DNA from: Syntrophobacterales bacterium GWC2_56_13
GTDB lineage: Bacteria > Desulfobacterota > Syntrophia > Syntrophales > UBA5619
Direction: 5' to 3'
Assembly: GCA_001830835.1 (NCBI GenBank)
Contig: MICJ01000030.1
Location: forward strand, 34,190-67,509
Length of the DNA stretch: 33,320 nt
Below, piece after piece: positions 15,759-22,903 of the stretch. A program made the position numbers and the translations under genes. The stretch's first letter is position 1; every line of letters begins with the position of its first letter. The notes below the pieces were generated by a model. That model was not told the origin of the DNA and made no database searches. It saw only the letters and a program-made list of their open reading frames with translations.

Positions 15759-16130
15759 ATGATTTTTAAAACTCGCAATTTTGCACGATGGGCACGAAAG
15801 TCCCGGTTGTCTGATTCGCTGCTGAAAATGGCTGTTCTCGAAATTCAGCGGGGGTTGCTGGAGGCTGATCTTGGCGGCGGGATTGTGGAAAAGCGTATTG
15901 CTTTGCCGGGGAGAGGCAAGCGTGGCAGTACGAGAACATTGTTGGCGACGAACAGGAATGACAGGTGGTTTTTTGTATTTGGTTTTGAAAAGAACGAGCG
16001 TGTAGATATTTCAGAAAACGAACTGGAATCTTTGAAGAAGCTGGCAAAAGACCTTCTGGATTTGACAGCGGCGCAGATTGCAGTTTCCTTAGGGGAAGGT
16101 TCTTTGGTGGAGGTCGAACATGAAGCGTGA
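15759..16130 (+). CDS. RelE/HigB-like toxin (DUF1044-type, higB2-like)
   Basis: The protein has 123 residues. MIFKTRNFARWARKSRLSDSLLKMAVLEIQRGLLEADLGGGIVEKRIALPGRGKRGSTRTLLATN...WFFVFGFEKNER is the compact RelE-fold pattern of the toxin-first HigB2/NdoA-like group: a basic core with GRGKRGSTRT, then a hydrophobic FFVFGF strand. It probably cleaves mRNA at the ribosome. The gene order is toxin first, and it overlaps the XRE antitoxin gene downstream by 11 bases. No lesion is visible. A start at an internal ATG is unlikely because the conserved N-terminus begins here. Confidence 0.85.
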   Translation: MIFKTRNFARWARKSRLSDSLLKMAVLEIQRGLLEADLGGGIVEKRIALPGRGKRGSTRTLLATNRNDRWFFVFGFEKNERVDISENELESLKKLAKDLLDLTAAQIAVSLGEGSLVEVEHEA

Positions 16131-16446
16131 ACAAAATAAGAGCCGTCTTTTAGAAGCGGTTCATGAAACTGCGCAGGATCTGCATAAACTCGGATTTATA
16201 GGTAAACGCACGATGCGCGAGTATGATGTTTTGTGTGTTAAACCGGTTTCTGTTTATTCGGCAGAACAGATTCGTTCCCTGCGGGAACGTTATCGACTTA
16301 GCCAGGCCGTTATGGCGTCCGTGCTCAATACCAGCCTCTCTACCATTCAGAAGTGGGAGATCGGAGATAAGCATCCGAGCGGACCTTCTCTCAAACTCTT
16401 GACCATTCTTGACCGTAAAGGACTGGAAGCGATGATATGTGATTAG
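16120..16446 (+). CDS. XRE-family antitoxin (HigA2/NadS-like)
   Basis: The protein has 108 residues with a helix-turn-helix in the second half (AEQIRSLRERYRLSQAVMASVLNTSLSTIQKWEIGDKHPSGPSLKLLTIL), the usual layout of HigA-like antitoxins whose N-terminal part contacts the toxin. It overlaps the preceding toxin by 11 bases, so translation is coupled. It likely represses its own promoter together with the toxin. A 25-base repeat follows its stop closely. Confidence 0.88.
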   Translation: MKREQNKSRLLEAVHETAQDLHKLGFIGKRTMREYDVLCVKPVSVYSAEQIRSLRERYRLSQAVMASVLNTSLSTIQKWEIGDKHPSGPSLKLLTILDRKGLEAMICD

Positions 16447-16470
16447 GAATTCCCCCACGGGACGGGAGCA

Positions 16471-16495
16471 AATAATCGGGAGCTGTCCCCCCTTT
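16471..16495 (+). repeat. 25-base intercassette repeat, copy 2
   Basis: Identical to copies at 15680 and 17185. It starts 25 bases after the XRE antitoxin stop. The preceding gggacgggag also resembles the context of copy 3 (ggacgggagtt). Confidence 0.9.
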
Positions 16496-16616
16496 CTAAG
16501 GTACTCATTGCTTAGTTCTGGAACGGGTGAGAAAATGGGAAAACGAGCGCTGTCTTTTTTTCGTAGAGAACATCATAATATGATAAAATGAGAATGGATA
16601 TGAGGAGGTGAAATAA

Positions 16617-16832
16617 ATGAGCACAGCAACGGTAAACAAGCTAATCGAGGAATTCAGCCACTTGCCCCTTGATGATAAGGAATATGCGACAGAAGTGATC
16701 AAGAAGCAGCTGATAGAGGCAAAAAGAGAGACCCTTGCCAAGAGGGCAAAAACAGCAATGGCCAGTTTCAGGAAAAAGATGACCAAGTGCGGAACTGTAA
16801 AAGAATTATACAAGGATCTGGAAAGTGATTAA
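16617..16832 (+). CDS. Small antitoxin-like protein preceding a RelE-type toxin
   Basis: The protein has 71 residues and is mostly helical and charged (STATVNKLIEEFSHLPLDDKEYATEVIKKQLIEAKRETLAKRAKTAMASFRKKMTKCGTVKELYKDLESD). A strong GAGGAGG site precedes the ATG. The gene overlaps the start of a RelE-type toxin frame by 8 bases, so its role as the cognate antitoxin rests mainly on context. I see no clear ribbon-helix-helix or HTH motif. The family resembles short addiction-module components found with plasmid-stabilisation toxins. Confidence 0.7.
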   Translation: MSTATVNKLIEEFSHLPLDDKEYATEVIKKQLIEAKRETLAKRAKTAMASFRKKMTKCGTVKELYKDLESD

Positions 16833-17095
16833 AGTATCCTGGGACCAAGGCTTCAAGAGGGTTTACCGAAAGAAGGTAAAGTAACGATGCCGAACTCAAG
16901 GGCAGATTTTGGGACGCTGTGGAAATGTTTGTAAAAGATCCTTTTCACCCACGCCTGAGAACTCACAAATTGACGGGCAGGCTTGAAGGGCTCTGGGCAT
17001 TCAGCGTTAGCTTTGATTGCCGGGTAATCTTTAAGTTTTTAAGCAAGACCGAAATCCTTCTGATTGATATTGGCGGACACGACGAAGTTTATTGA
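16825..17095 (+). pseudogene. RelE/ParE-family toxin, interrupted by a frameshift at TAA
   Basis: From a GTG at 16825 the frame reads VIKVSWDQGFKRVYRKKVK and then TAA (16882-16884). Skipping the T gives NDAELKGRFWDAVEMFVKDPFHPRLRTHKLTGRLEGLWAFSVSFDCRVIFKFLSKTEILLIDIGGHDEVY and a stop at 17095. That is a complete RelE-superfamily toxin: the K-L-x-G-x-L-x-G-x-W-A-F-S turn, the R-V-I-F strand and a C-terminal GGHDEVY with the catalytic His region. The ORF track misses it because of the break. The lesion closely resembles the one in the hicA-like gene. Confidence 0.8.
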
Positions 17096-17184
17096 TCCCG
17101 CGCTTAGTTACTCCTCACTCATTGCCCATTGCCTATCACTCATTGCTCTTTGCTCATTAAAAACCGGGCAACAGGACGGGAGTT

Positions 17185-17209
17185 AATAATCGGGAGCTGT
17201 CCCCCCTTT
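17185..17209 (+). repeat. 25-base intercassette repeat, copy 3
   Basis: Identical to the copies at 15680 and 16471. It is followed by ttccgggccacagg, which also resembles ttccgggccccagg just before copy 1 (15657-15670), so the repeats appear to belong to a larger composite unit. Confidence 0.9.
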
Positions 17210-17259
17210 TCCGGGCCACAGGAGGCGCAGGAAAATTTGACTTTGTGCAGATCTTTGTT

Positions 17260-17295
17260 TATGATGCACAAAAAATAAGATTTTTGTGCATCATA
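17260..17295. promoter_or_regulatory. Perfect 15-bp inverted repeat upstream of the AAA ATPase gene
   Basis: The sequence tatgatgcacaaaaa, a 6-base spacer, then tttttgtgcatcata. It ends 8 bases before the ATG at 17304, so it may bind a dimeric repressor or fold over the start region. A related ttgtgca half-site occurs about 15 bases upstream (ctttgtgcag). Confidence 0.75.
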
Positions 17296-17303
17296 GGTAA
17301 AAT

Positions 17304-18560
17304 ATGCTAAGAGATATCGCCCTTCTTCAAAAAAGAGAACTGGAAAGCCGTTTTCAGGAAACCTATGTCGAACGGAAGATATCGATACCCTGGGACCTCG
17401 GAAACGATCTGATCAAGGTCATCACCGGTCCGCGGCGTGCGGGGAAATCGTTTTATGGCTTTCATCTGATCCAACAAGCCGGATCTTACGGCTACATCAA
17501 CTTCGATGACGAACGGCTGACCGCCGTGGAAGATTACGATGAAATTGTCAGCGCCGTAAGCGCCGTCTACGGCAATCCTCGCTATCTGTTTTTTGACGAG
17601 ATCCAGAATCTTCCGCGCTGGGAAATGTTCGTCAATCGTCTGCAGCGCCAGGGGTTCAGGCTTCTGATCACCGGCAGCAACGCCAATCTGCTCTCTTCGG
17701 AACTGGCTACCCATCTTACGGGCCGTCATGCCTCTCTTGTTCTGTTTCCCTTTTCTTTCGGCGAGGTCTTGGCCGCATCAGAGGGACAGCGGACCGAGAT
17801 CGAGAAAATGGCCGTGCTGGACGCGTACGCGGAACAAGGCGGCTATCCGGAACCCCTTCTCAAAAAGATCGACCGCCGCGACTATCTTCGCAACCTGCTG
17901 CAATCTACATTGTACAAGGACATCGTCAAACGGTTCAAGATCAGGTCGGTCCAGGGGATCGAAGATCTGACCCTTTACCTGATGTCGAACATCGCGCGCG
18001 AGTATTCGTTCAACGCACTTTCCGGGGTAACGAAGTGCCGCAGCGTTCATACGATCGATAGATATATCCGCTATCTTCAGGAAGCCTATCTGGTTTTCTC
18101 GCTCCCGCGCTTCTCTTTCAAGGTGAAGGATCAGGCGGGACACAACAAGAAAATCTACTGCACTGACAATGGACTGGCGGTATCGGCAGGTTTCCGCTTC
18201 AGTGCGGACAGGGGGGCGCTTTATGAGAATCTCGTGGCCGTCGCTCTGAAAAAAGAGGAAATCGCCGGTCGAATTTCCCTATTCTATTGGAAGAGCCCGC
18301 AAAACGAGGAAGTGGATTTTATCATCAAAGAGGGGCTGCATGTGACGCGGCTGATTCAGGTCTGTTCGGACATCACGAATCCGAAGACGCTGAAGAGGGA
18401 AATGCGGGCGCTGCTCAAGGCTTCTCAGGAGCTGCATTGCGATGAGCTTTTGCTGCTCAACGACCGCGTTGACCGGACGGAGACGTTCCGATGGCAGGAT
18501 GCCGAGCGCCCGATCCAGTTGATGCCGTTATGGCAATGGCTGGAAACATCACCATCCTGA
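17304..18560 (+). CDS. AAA-family ATPase with a C-terminal DUF4143 domain
   Basis: The protein has 418 residues. TGPRRAGKS (about 41-49) is the Walker A motif, RYLFFDEIQN (about 93-102) the Walker B, and LLITGSNANLLSSELATHLTGR a sensor-like segment. The C-terminal half (TIDRYIRYLQEAYLVFSLPRFS...YCTDNGLAVSAG...YENLVAVALKKEE...FYWKSPQNEEVDFII) is the DUF4143 domain with a restriction-endonuclease-like EVDFII strand. These proteins are frequent in accessory regions, with no settled function; a role in DNA or defence-related ATPase activity is only a guess. It sits at the end of the toxin-antitoxin series under its own inverted repeat. Confidence 0.9.
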   Translation: MLRDIALLQKRELESRFQETYVERKISIPWDLGNDLIKVITGPRRAGKSFYGFHLIQQAGSYGYINFDDERLTAVEDYDEIVSAVSAVYGNPRYLFFDEIQNLPRWEMFVNRLQRQGFRLLITGSNANLLSSELATHLTGRHASLVLFPFSFGEVLAASEGQRTEIEKMAVLDAYAEQGGYPEPLLKKIDRRDYLRNLLQSTLYKDIVKRFKIRSVQGIEDLTLYLMSNIAREYSFNALSGVTKCRSVHTIDRYIRYLQEAYLVFSLPRFSFKVKDQAGHNKKIYCTDNGLAVSAGFRFSADRGALYENLVAVALKKEEIAGRISLFYWKSPQNEEVDFIIKEGLHVTRLIQVCSDITNPKTLKREMRALLKASQELHCDELLLLNDRVDRTETFRWQDAERPIQLMPLWQWLETSPS

Positions 18561-18684
18561 CCCCATGTCCCTCCCCTGCAAAACGCTAAATTTGACGCTC
18601 CCGTTCTGATACCGGACGTTGCTACCGCTGCCATTGATCATAAAGACGTCGTGATCTTTATGGTCGACGAGTTTCCGATCGCAT

Positions 18685-18915
18685 GTGTTTCTCTGTTTCC
18701 TGGCGCTCATGCTGGTGCGCATCGCGGAGAGAAAAACGGGGCTCACCTGGGACCGTATTCGTGGTGTGATGGAGCGTCTTCATCTGATAGAATTTTTTTC
18801 AAAAGATGGACGTGTTCTACAGACTACCGAACCGACATCGGAACAGCATAACATTTTTAAATTACTTAAAATATCACTACCGAAGCGAATGCAAAACATC
18901 CAAATGAACCCCTAA
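18685..18915 (+). pseudogene. Transposase C-terminal remnant (IS4/IS1634-like)
   Basis: The frame reads MFLCFLALMLVRIAERKTGLTWDRIRGVMERLHLIEFFSKDGRVLQTTEPTSEQHNIFKLLKISLPKRM. The start (F-L-C-F-L-A-L-x-L-V-R) and the helix after it match the end of IS1634/IS4-type DDE transposases. No catalytic part is upstream. With the IS110 tail just downstream, it marks this interval as a site of past insertions. Confidence 0.55.
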
Positions 18916-18978
18916 AAACGTAGGCACACGACCAAAAAACGGGCACATCCTAAATGATCGCAATGACTCAGTTATCGC

Positions 18979-19113
18979 AAAACCGTTTGCCTACCACTGT
19001 CGAAGCCGGGCATTACACGTAAACTTCTGAGAACAATATTTGCCATGGTTCGCAATCATAAGACATATATGGAGAATTACGAGCAACGGCATCATGAAAA
19101 ATTAGCTGCTTAG
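18979..19113 (+). pseudogene. IS110-family transposase C-terminal remnant
   Basis: The frame ending at 19113 reads LPLSKPGITRKLLRTIFAMVRNHKTYMENYEQRHHEKLAA and a stop. The A/T-RKLLRTIFAMVRN-x-x-x-Y stretch is the characteristic end of IS110-family transposases. The rest of the gene is missing. The stretch from here to 19339 contains only an inverted pair (gacggggggattac / gtaaccccccgtc, about 19124-19197), which may be a terminator-like structure or an element end, and no gene. Confidence 0.5.
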
Positions 19114-19339
19114 TCTTGTGAAGACGGGGGGATTACCGCTGAGACCTTTAAGGCGATTACATCGACCTTCGTGCAAAGCTTCCGTAACCCCCCGTCGTCA
19201 CCTTAGTTCCAATTAAGCTCGATTAGAGCTCTGTTGAGACTCTCTAAATACCAGGATCGGACAAGGTGACCCTCTCAATGACTGACCAGAATATTGAAAA
19301 AACTGTTGACTTAAATAAACCAGGTCTCAGCTAATGAAT

Positions 19340-21244
19340 TCAGCATCCCAAGTCTACGGCTACCTCTGTCAGACCTAATTCTTCCAATTTCTCCCTGGTC
19401 AGCCTTCCATTTTTGATATTCCATCCCCTCTCTTCATAATATTCATCTAAGAGCCTACTCGCCCTCTCTTCACCAATTCCCGGGAACTCCTTATCACCGA
19501 TCCTAATAGGTTCATTAAGCGCTCTACACGGGGGCATATCGTCTTTCCTGTCAGCTCCCTCCCGCTGGTTGAATGCCCTCTGGAGGTTCCATATACGCTC
19601 ACCAGATTGACGCAGCTCGGCTGGACTTATTTCAATTCCCGTTGTAGCCCTGTAAAGATCGGTAATGGTTTGTAGATTAAAGTGTTGTATTACAGGGGTC
19701 CGGTGGCACATACCCATACTAGCAAGCACCGTATTATAATCTTCCACCCACCTAGTCAGTCGAGACACATTAAACCCTTCAGGACCATCGCAAATTTTCT
19801 CTATTCTATCTTGGGAAACCCCAATTCCTGTACAAAACGGGGGGAAGGCTGTGGGCTTTCTCGGAATAAACGTCAGGGAGGGTGATCTCTCAAGGTGACC
19901 TCCCCTTGGATTAGTTAACTCCCCAAAATTTTCTGTAGAGAGCCTTCCCCTCAAACCAATCGCCAATTCAAGACCCTTCACATGCCCCGCATATGGGGCA
20001 GCCTCGGGGCCGAATTTTAATGCTGCTGCCCTGACGCCTTCCGCTAGAACATCTCCAATTCCTTCTCTGCGAACGATCTTTTCAATCAAGAGCCGAGTAG
20101 TCTCACTGCCCCAATTCAGCTCACTGCCCTCTGTATCTCCCTTGTTGATTACTCCTCTTTTATAGAGCTCAATGGCAAAACCCGCAACGCTTGCTAAACT
20201 GTTACTATCTAGACCGTATTTGTTCTCTATCTCAACACACTTAACAACCTCATCCCAGTTTTCAACACCTGCAAGGTTATGGTAACCCACCTGTGATCCA
20301 AGTGCCGCAACCTTAAAATTCAAACCCGCATATTTCCCATCCTTTATCTCAACCACCTGTTTACATCCAACGGGACAACCTGGACAGGCATAAGGTCTTT
20401 TCACTACACGACTTTTATACTGTTCTTTGCTGAAAACCGTTGCTACATCGGCAAATCCCTCCCCATAATTGAATAGCTCAAACAGACCCGTAGCCCCATA
20501 GGCAGGGAATGCTACTACAAAACCAAAATCCCTCCACATCTGTGTCACGGGATTGGCCTTGATTTTCCCTAATATCTCTTCAATGATCTTAAAAAAGGCC
20601 CTTTGGTCTGCCACAGTTATTCCTCTGGAACCCCTGGCTGCAATTGCTTTAAGGTTTTTAGAACCCATTACGGCGCCTATCCCTGTTCGACCATAGGTAG
20701 AGTGTTTGTTTGAAACCGAATTTGCAAACCTTATCAGGTTCTCTCCGGCTTGGCCAATACAGTTGATCCAATAGTCACCCAGTTCAGCCCAAAGTCTATC
20801 TGTTGTTTCAAAGACGTCTTTTCCCCAAAGGTGCCCCGCATCTAAGACTTCCACCTCCTCATTATTGATTTTTAAGTAGACAGGTTCCTCCGCTTTACCA
20901 CTGATGACCAGATGGTCATAGCCCGCAAACTTCAGCATGAGGGCTATGGAATCTCCTGCATTGGCTGATCCAAAAAGATTGGTGAGAGGCGATTTATAGT
21001 TTGCATTGGAACGGCTACAGGCTGGGGCCGTGGTCCCTCCCATCGGTCCAGTACCCAAGATGATGTAGTTCTCTGGTGAAAGAGGATCTATCCCCGGCTT
21101 GATCAAATCATATGCCAGTTTGGTATTAATACCTAAATTGCCGATATAACCTCTTATCAGCTCTTCGCTAAGCTGTTCCTCTTTTATCTTCTTTTTGGTC
21201 AAATCCACATGAAGAATTTTGCCAGCGTAGCCATGAAAATCCAT
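19340..21244 (-). CDS. Aldehyde:ferredoxin oxidoreductase family protein (tungsten/molybdenum pterin enzyme)
   Basis: The protein has 634 residues. GYAGKILHVDLTKKKI is the standard AOR N-terminus, GPMGGTTAPACSRSNANYKSPLTN and GRTGIGAVMGSKNLKAI contact the bis-pterin cofactor, and CPGCPVGC (Cys 287, 290, 294) supplies three ligands of the [4Fe-4S] cluster. The fourth is probably a later Cys such as the one in MGMCHR. It interconverts aldehydes and carboxylates with ferredoxin. Its start lies 1 base after the stop of a two-cluster ferredoxin, its likely partner. The A+T content is clearly higher than in the neighbouring genes, which suggests acquisition by transfer. The aldehyde substrate cannot be told. 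Confidence 0.92.
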   Translation of the reverse strand: MDFHGYAGKILHVDLTKKKIKEEQLSEELIRGYIGNLGINTKLAYDLIKPGIDPLSPENYIILGTGPMGGTTAPACSRSNANYKSPLTNLFGSANAGDSIALMLKFAGYDHLVISGKAEEPVYLKINNEEVEVLDAGHLWGKDVFETTDRLWAELGDYWINCIGQAGENLIRFANSVSNKHSTYGRTGIGAVMGSKNLKAIAARGSRGITVADQRAFFKIIEEILGKIKANPVTQMWRDFGFVVAFPAYGATGLFELFNYGEGFADVATVFSKEQYKSRVVKRPYACPGCPVGCKQVVEIKDGKYAGLNFKVAALGSQVGYHNLAGVENWDEVVKCVEIENKYGLDSNSLASVAGFAIELYKRGVINKGDTEGSELNWGSETTRLLIEKIVRREGIGDVLAEGVRAAALKFGPEAAPYAGHVKGLELAIGLRGRLSTENFGELTNPRGGHLERSPSLTFIPRKPTAFPPFCTGIGVSQDRIEKICDGPEGFNVSRLTRWVEDYNTVLASMGMCHRTPVIQHFNLQTITDLYRATTGIEISPAELRQSGERIWNLQRAFNQREGADRKDDMPPCRALNEPIRIGDKEFPGIGEERASRLLDEYYEERGWNIKNGRLTREKLEELGLTEVAVDLGC

Positions 21245-21245
21245 A

Positions 21246-21518
21246 CTAAGCTACCTCCTTTTCTTCCTTTATCCAGGAAAGTGCGTCATACGGACAATGC
21301 TTTGCACAAATTCCACAAGCGTCACATTTCTCAGTAAATGAGATAAAATAATCTGTGCCTCCTTTAGTAAAACGGTTGACCTTAATAGCGGCCTTTTCAG
21401 GATTGAAAGCCTTTTCAAAACGAAATGAACATCGTAACTGACAAACCAAACAGCCATTGCATTTTTCGTCATCAGCTATGATACGTTTATTTTCTATCTC
21501 TTTATAAGCTAAGCCCAT
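21246..21518 (-). CDS. Two-[4Fe-4S] ferredoxin, electron carrier of the AOR
   Basis: The protein has 90 residues. There are two Cys sets: CNGCLVCQLRC near residues 20-30, and CDACGICAKHCP near 64-75. A longer insert lies between the clusters than in small bacterial ferredoxins, as in the HycB-like subunits encoded with AORs. A good ribosome site (AAGGGGGC) precedes the ATG. It is co-translated with the AOR gene and would pass electrons to or from it. The 150-odd bases upstream show only an A+T-rich spacer. Confidence 0.9.
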   Translation of the reverse strand: MGLAYKEIENKRIIADDEKCNGCLVCQLRCSFRFEKAFNPEKAAIKVNRFTKGGTDYFISFTEKCDACGICAKHCPYDALSWIKEEKEVA

Positions 21519-21670
21519 AAGCTGCCCCCTTGTATTGATTTTTTCAGGGTTGAAGATTTACCGTGATCCACCCTCTCCATGCCAATTCCTCAATGTCCTA
21601 ATCTACAGAGGGTGAAAGATAAAAACAACAAATTTAGGTTTTTAAACTGGACAATTGGAGATCCAATTTG

Positions 21671-21895
21671 TCAAGGGAAAAAATAATCTGTGCCCTCTGT
21701 GATGATAAAGGCGCTTTGCTCTTTTGGCCCCTTGTTTTTGTCGGTCATGGCTACAGTCAAATACAGATATGAATTTTTGACCTCTATCTCTGGAGAATCT
21801 TTGGTCCTCGATTCCGTCTCATGCAGACTGGGGCAGTGTGGAACCATGAGCAAACCTACTGACTTAGAGAAGCCATTATTTCTTCCGGTAGACAT
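21671..21895 (-). CDS. Hypothetical protein overlapping the 59-residue gene
   Basis: A 74-residue ORF whose ATG overlaps the end of the preceding small gene (20 bases shared), which would allow coupled translation. The C-terminal part (EIEVKNSYLYLTVAMTDKNKGPKEQSAFIITEGTDYFFP) looks coding-like. The N-terminal part does not. I do not recognise it. It could be a spurious frame or the tail of a damaged gene. Confidence 0.3.
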   Translation of the reverse strand: MSTGRNNGFSKSVGLLMVPHCPSLHETESRTKDSPEIEVKNSYLYLTVAMTDKNKGPKEQSAFIITEGTDYFFP

Positions 21896-22055
21896 TCAGC
21901 CCGACCTTAGCCTCCTCATGACCATCAACGGCGACATTTCCTTCTGTCGATGCAATAATAATGGTTTTCCCTGATGATGACGGGCCAAAGTCTTTCGTCA
22001 GATCAACCTTGATGGTCAGGATGTTGCCTTCCACCTTCATCTCTATGTTCTTCAT
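21876..22055 (-). CDS. Small conserved hypothetical protein (59 aa)
   Basis: The ATG at 22055 is chosen over the ORF-track start because the upstream residues overlap the MucR-type gene and are of poor quality. The product MKNIEMKVEGNILTIKVDLTKDFGPSSSGKTIIIASTEGNVAVDGHEEAKVGLNVYRKK is a compact beta-rich protein. I believe related small proteins occur in other deltaproteobacterial genomes, but I cannot name a function. It begins 28 bases after the stop of the MucR-type regulator, so the two probably form one transcript. Confidence 0.7.
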   Translation of the reverse strand: MKNIEMKVEGNILTIKVDLTKDFGPSSSGKTIIIASTEGNVAVDGHEEAKVGLNVYRKK

Positions 22056-22083
22056 GATAGCCTTTCCCTTATCCCAGTGCGTT

Positions 22084-22587
22084 TTATTCGCCGGTCTGCT
22101 TTGCCTTTTTCGCCGCTCTTGCTTTTGCCAGGTTCTCTCCCAACCCCCTGTCCAGAGCCATCTGACGTCTCGTTGCAACATATTCCGCGGCTGCCAACGG
22201 CTGATCCTTGGGGATATTGAATTGCTTTCTATACTGACCAGGCTTCAAATTGTGGGCCGTTGTGAGATGACGTTTCAGGGTTGTCAGGCCCTTCTTTCCG
22301 CAGATCATGCAGGCTACCTGATCGGGCTTGAATGCCTCTTCGATGGTCAGGGCCGGCGCCGAAGGGATAGCAGGTTTTTCCTCTGGAATGGTTTCGACAG
22401 ATCCTTTCGCTTTTCTACCCCGCTTCTTTGGTTCAGGGGTTGAGAGTTCAATTTCGCCTTTTTCCAGCCCCTGTAGCATCGCATAGACCGCCTTGAGTTC
22501 CTTTAAAAGGTCATCCGACGACAATTCGTTCATATTAGCGTGGGCTATAACGATCTCAGCGGTTAATTCGCGTAAGTCTGTAGCCAT
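22084..22587 (-). CDS. MucR/Ros-family zinc-finger transcriptional regulator
   Basis: The protein has 167 residues. The C-terminal half contains CMICGKKGLTTLKRHLTTAHNLKPGQYRKQFNIPKDQPLAAAEYVATRRQMA, the Ros/MucR Cys2His2-type finger and its following helices. Before it is a Pro/Lys/Arg-rich linker (PEPKKRGRKAKG) and a helical N-terminus likely used for oligomerisation. MucR proteins bind A+T-rich DNA and repress many genes, including polysaccharide and motility genes. Its position next to A+T-rich accessory DNA fits a xenogeneic-silencer-like role, but that is an inference. Confidence 0.9.
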   Translation of the reverse strand: MATDLRELTAEIVIAHANMNELSSDDLLKELKAVYAMLQGLEKGEIELSTPEPKKRGRKAKGSVETIPEEKPAIPSAPALTIEEAFKPDQVACMICGKKGLTTLKRHLTTAHNLKPGQYRKQFNIPKDQPLAAAEYVATRRQMALDRGLGENLAKARAAKKAKQTGE

Positions 22588-22705
22588 GGCGCTGATCCGC
22601 CTGAGTGATTTGTATTGTCATGTTTTCTGTAAAATCTGGCGTGAGTATAAGGGAAACATCGGCCAAGGTCAAAACAAATTCCAATAAGTACCTGTTTTTA
22701 TTATT

Positions 22706-22781
22706 TGGCGTCCCCACGGGGAGTCGAACCCCGGTTACCGGCGTGAAAGGCCGGTGTCCTAGGCCACTAGACGATGGGGAC
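22706..22781 (-). tRNA. tRNA-Glu (anticodon TTC)
   Basis: The minus strand reads GTCCCCATCGTCTAGTGGCC..., with the anticodon arm ccggc-ctTTCac-gccgg, the T arm ccggg-GTTCGAC-tcccc (approximate) and a 3' TGGGGACGCCA. The acceptor stem pairs GTCCCC with GGGGAC, and CCA is encoded. The A+T-rich AOR segment lies on its 3' side, so the tRNA could be an old integration site. No flanking direct repeat was identified. Confidence 0.95.
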
Positions 22782-22903
22782 GTTTCTGAACCCAGTTTTA
22801 TAAGACCAACATCCGATACTTTTGGCATTTGTTGCGAGGCGAGCCTTATATAATGCGACCGTGTCGATGTCAAGCGACAATTGGGAGACGAACTAAGGGA
22901 TGA

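Noticed and set aside
12823-17303. A chromosomal integron cassette array
   Set aside because: Toxin-antitoxin modules separated by repeats suggest it, but the repeats lack the paired core sites of attC and no integrase or attI is in the window.
18549-18746. A 65-codon minus-strand ORF
   Set aside because: It is antisense to the transposase remnant and the end of the ATPase gene, with no recognisable domain.
22706-22781. tRNA-Glu as a proven integration site
   Set aside because: The position fits, but no duplicated tRNA end and no integrase gene were found, so only the possibility is recorded.
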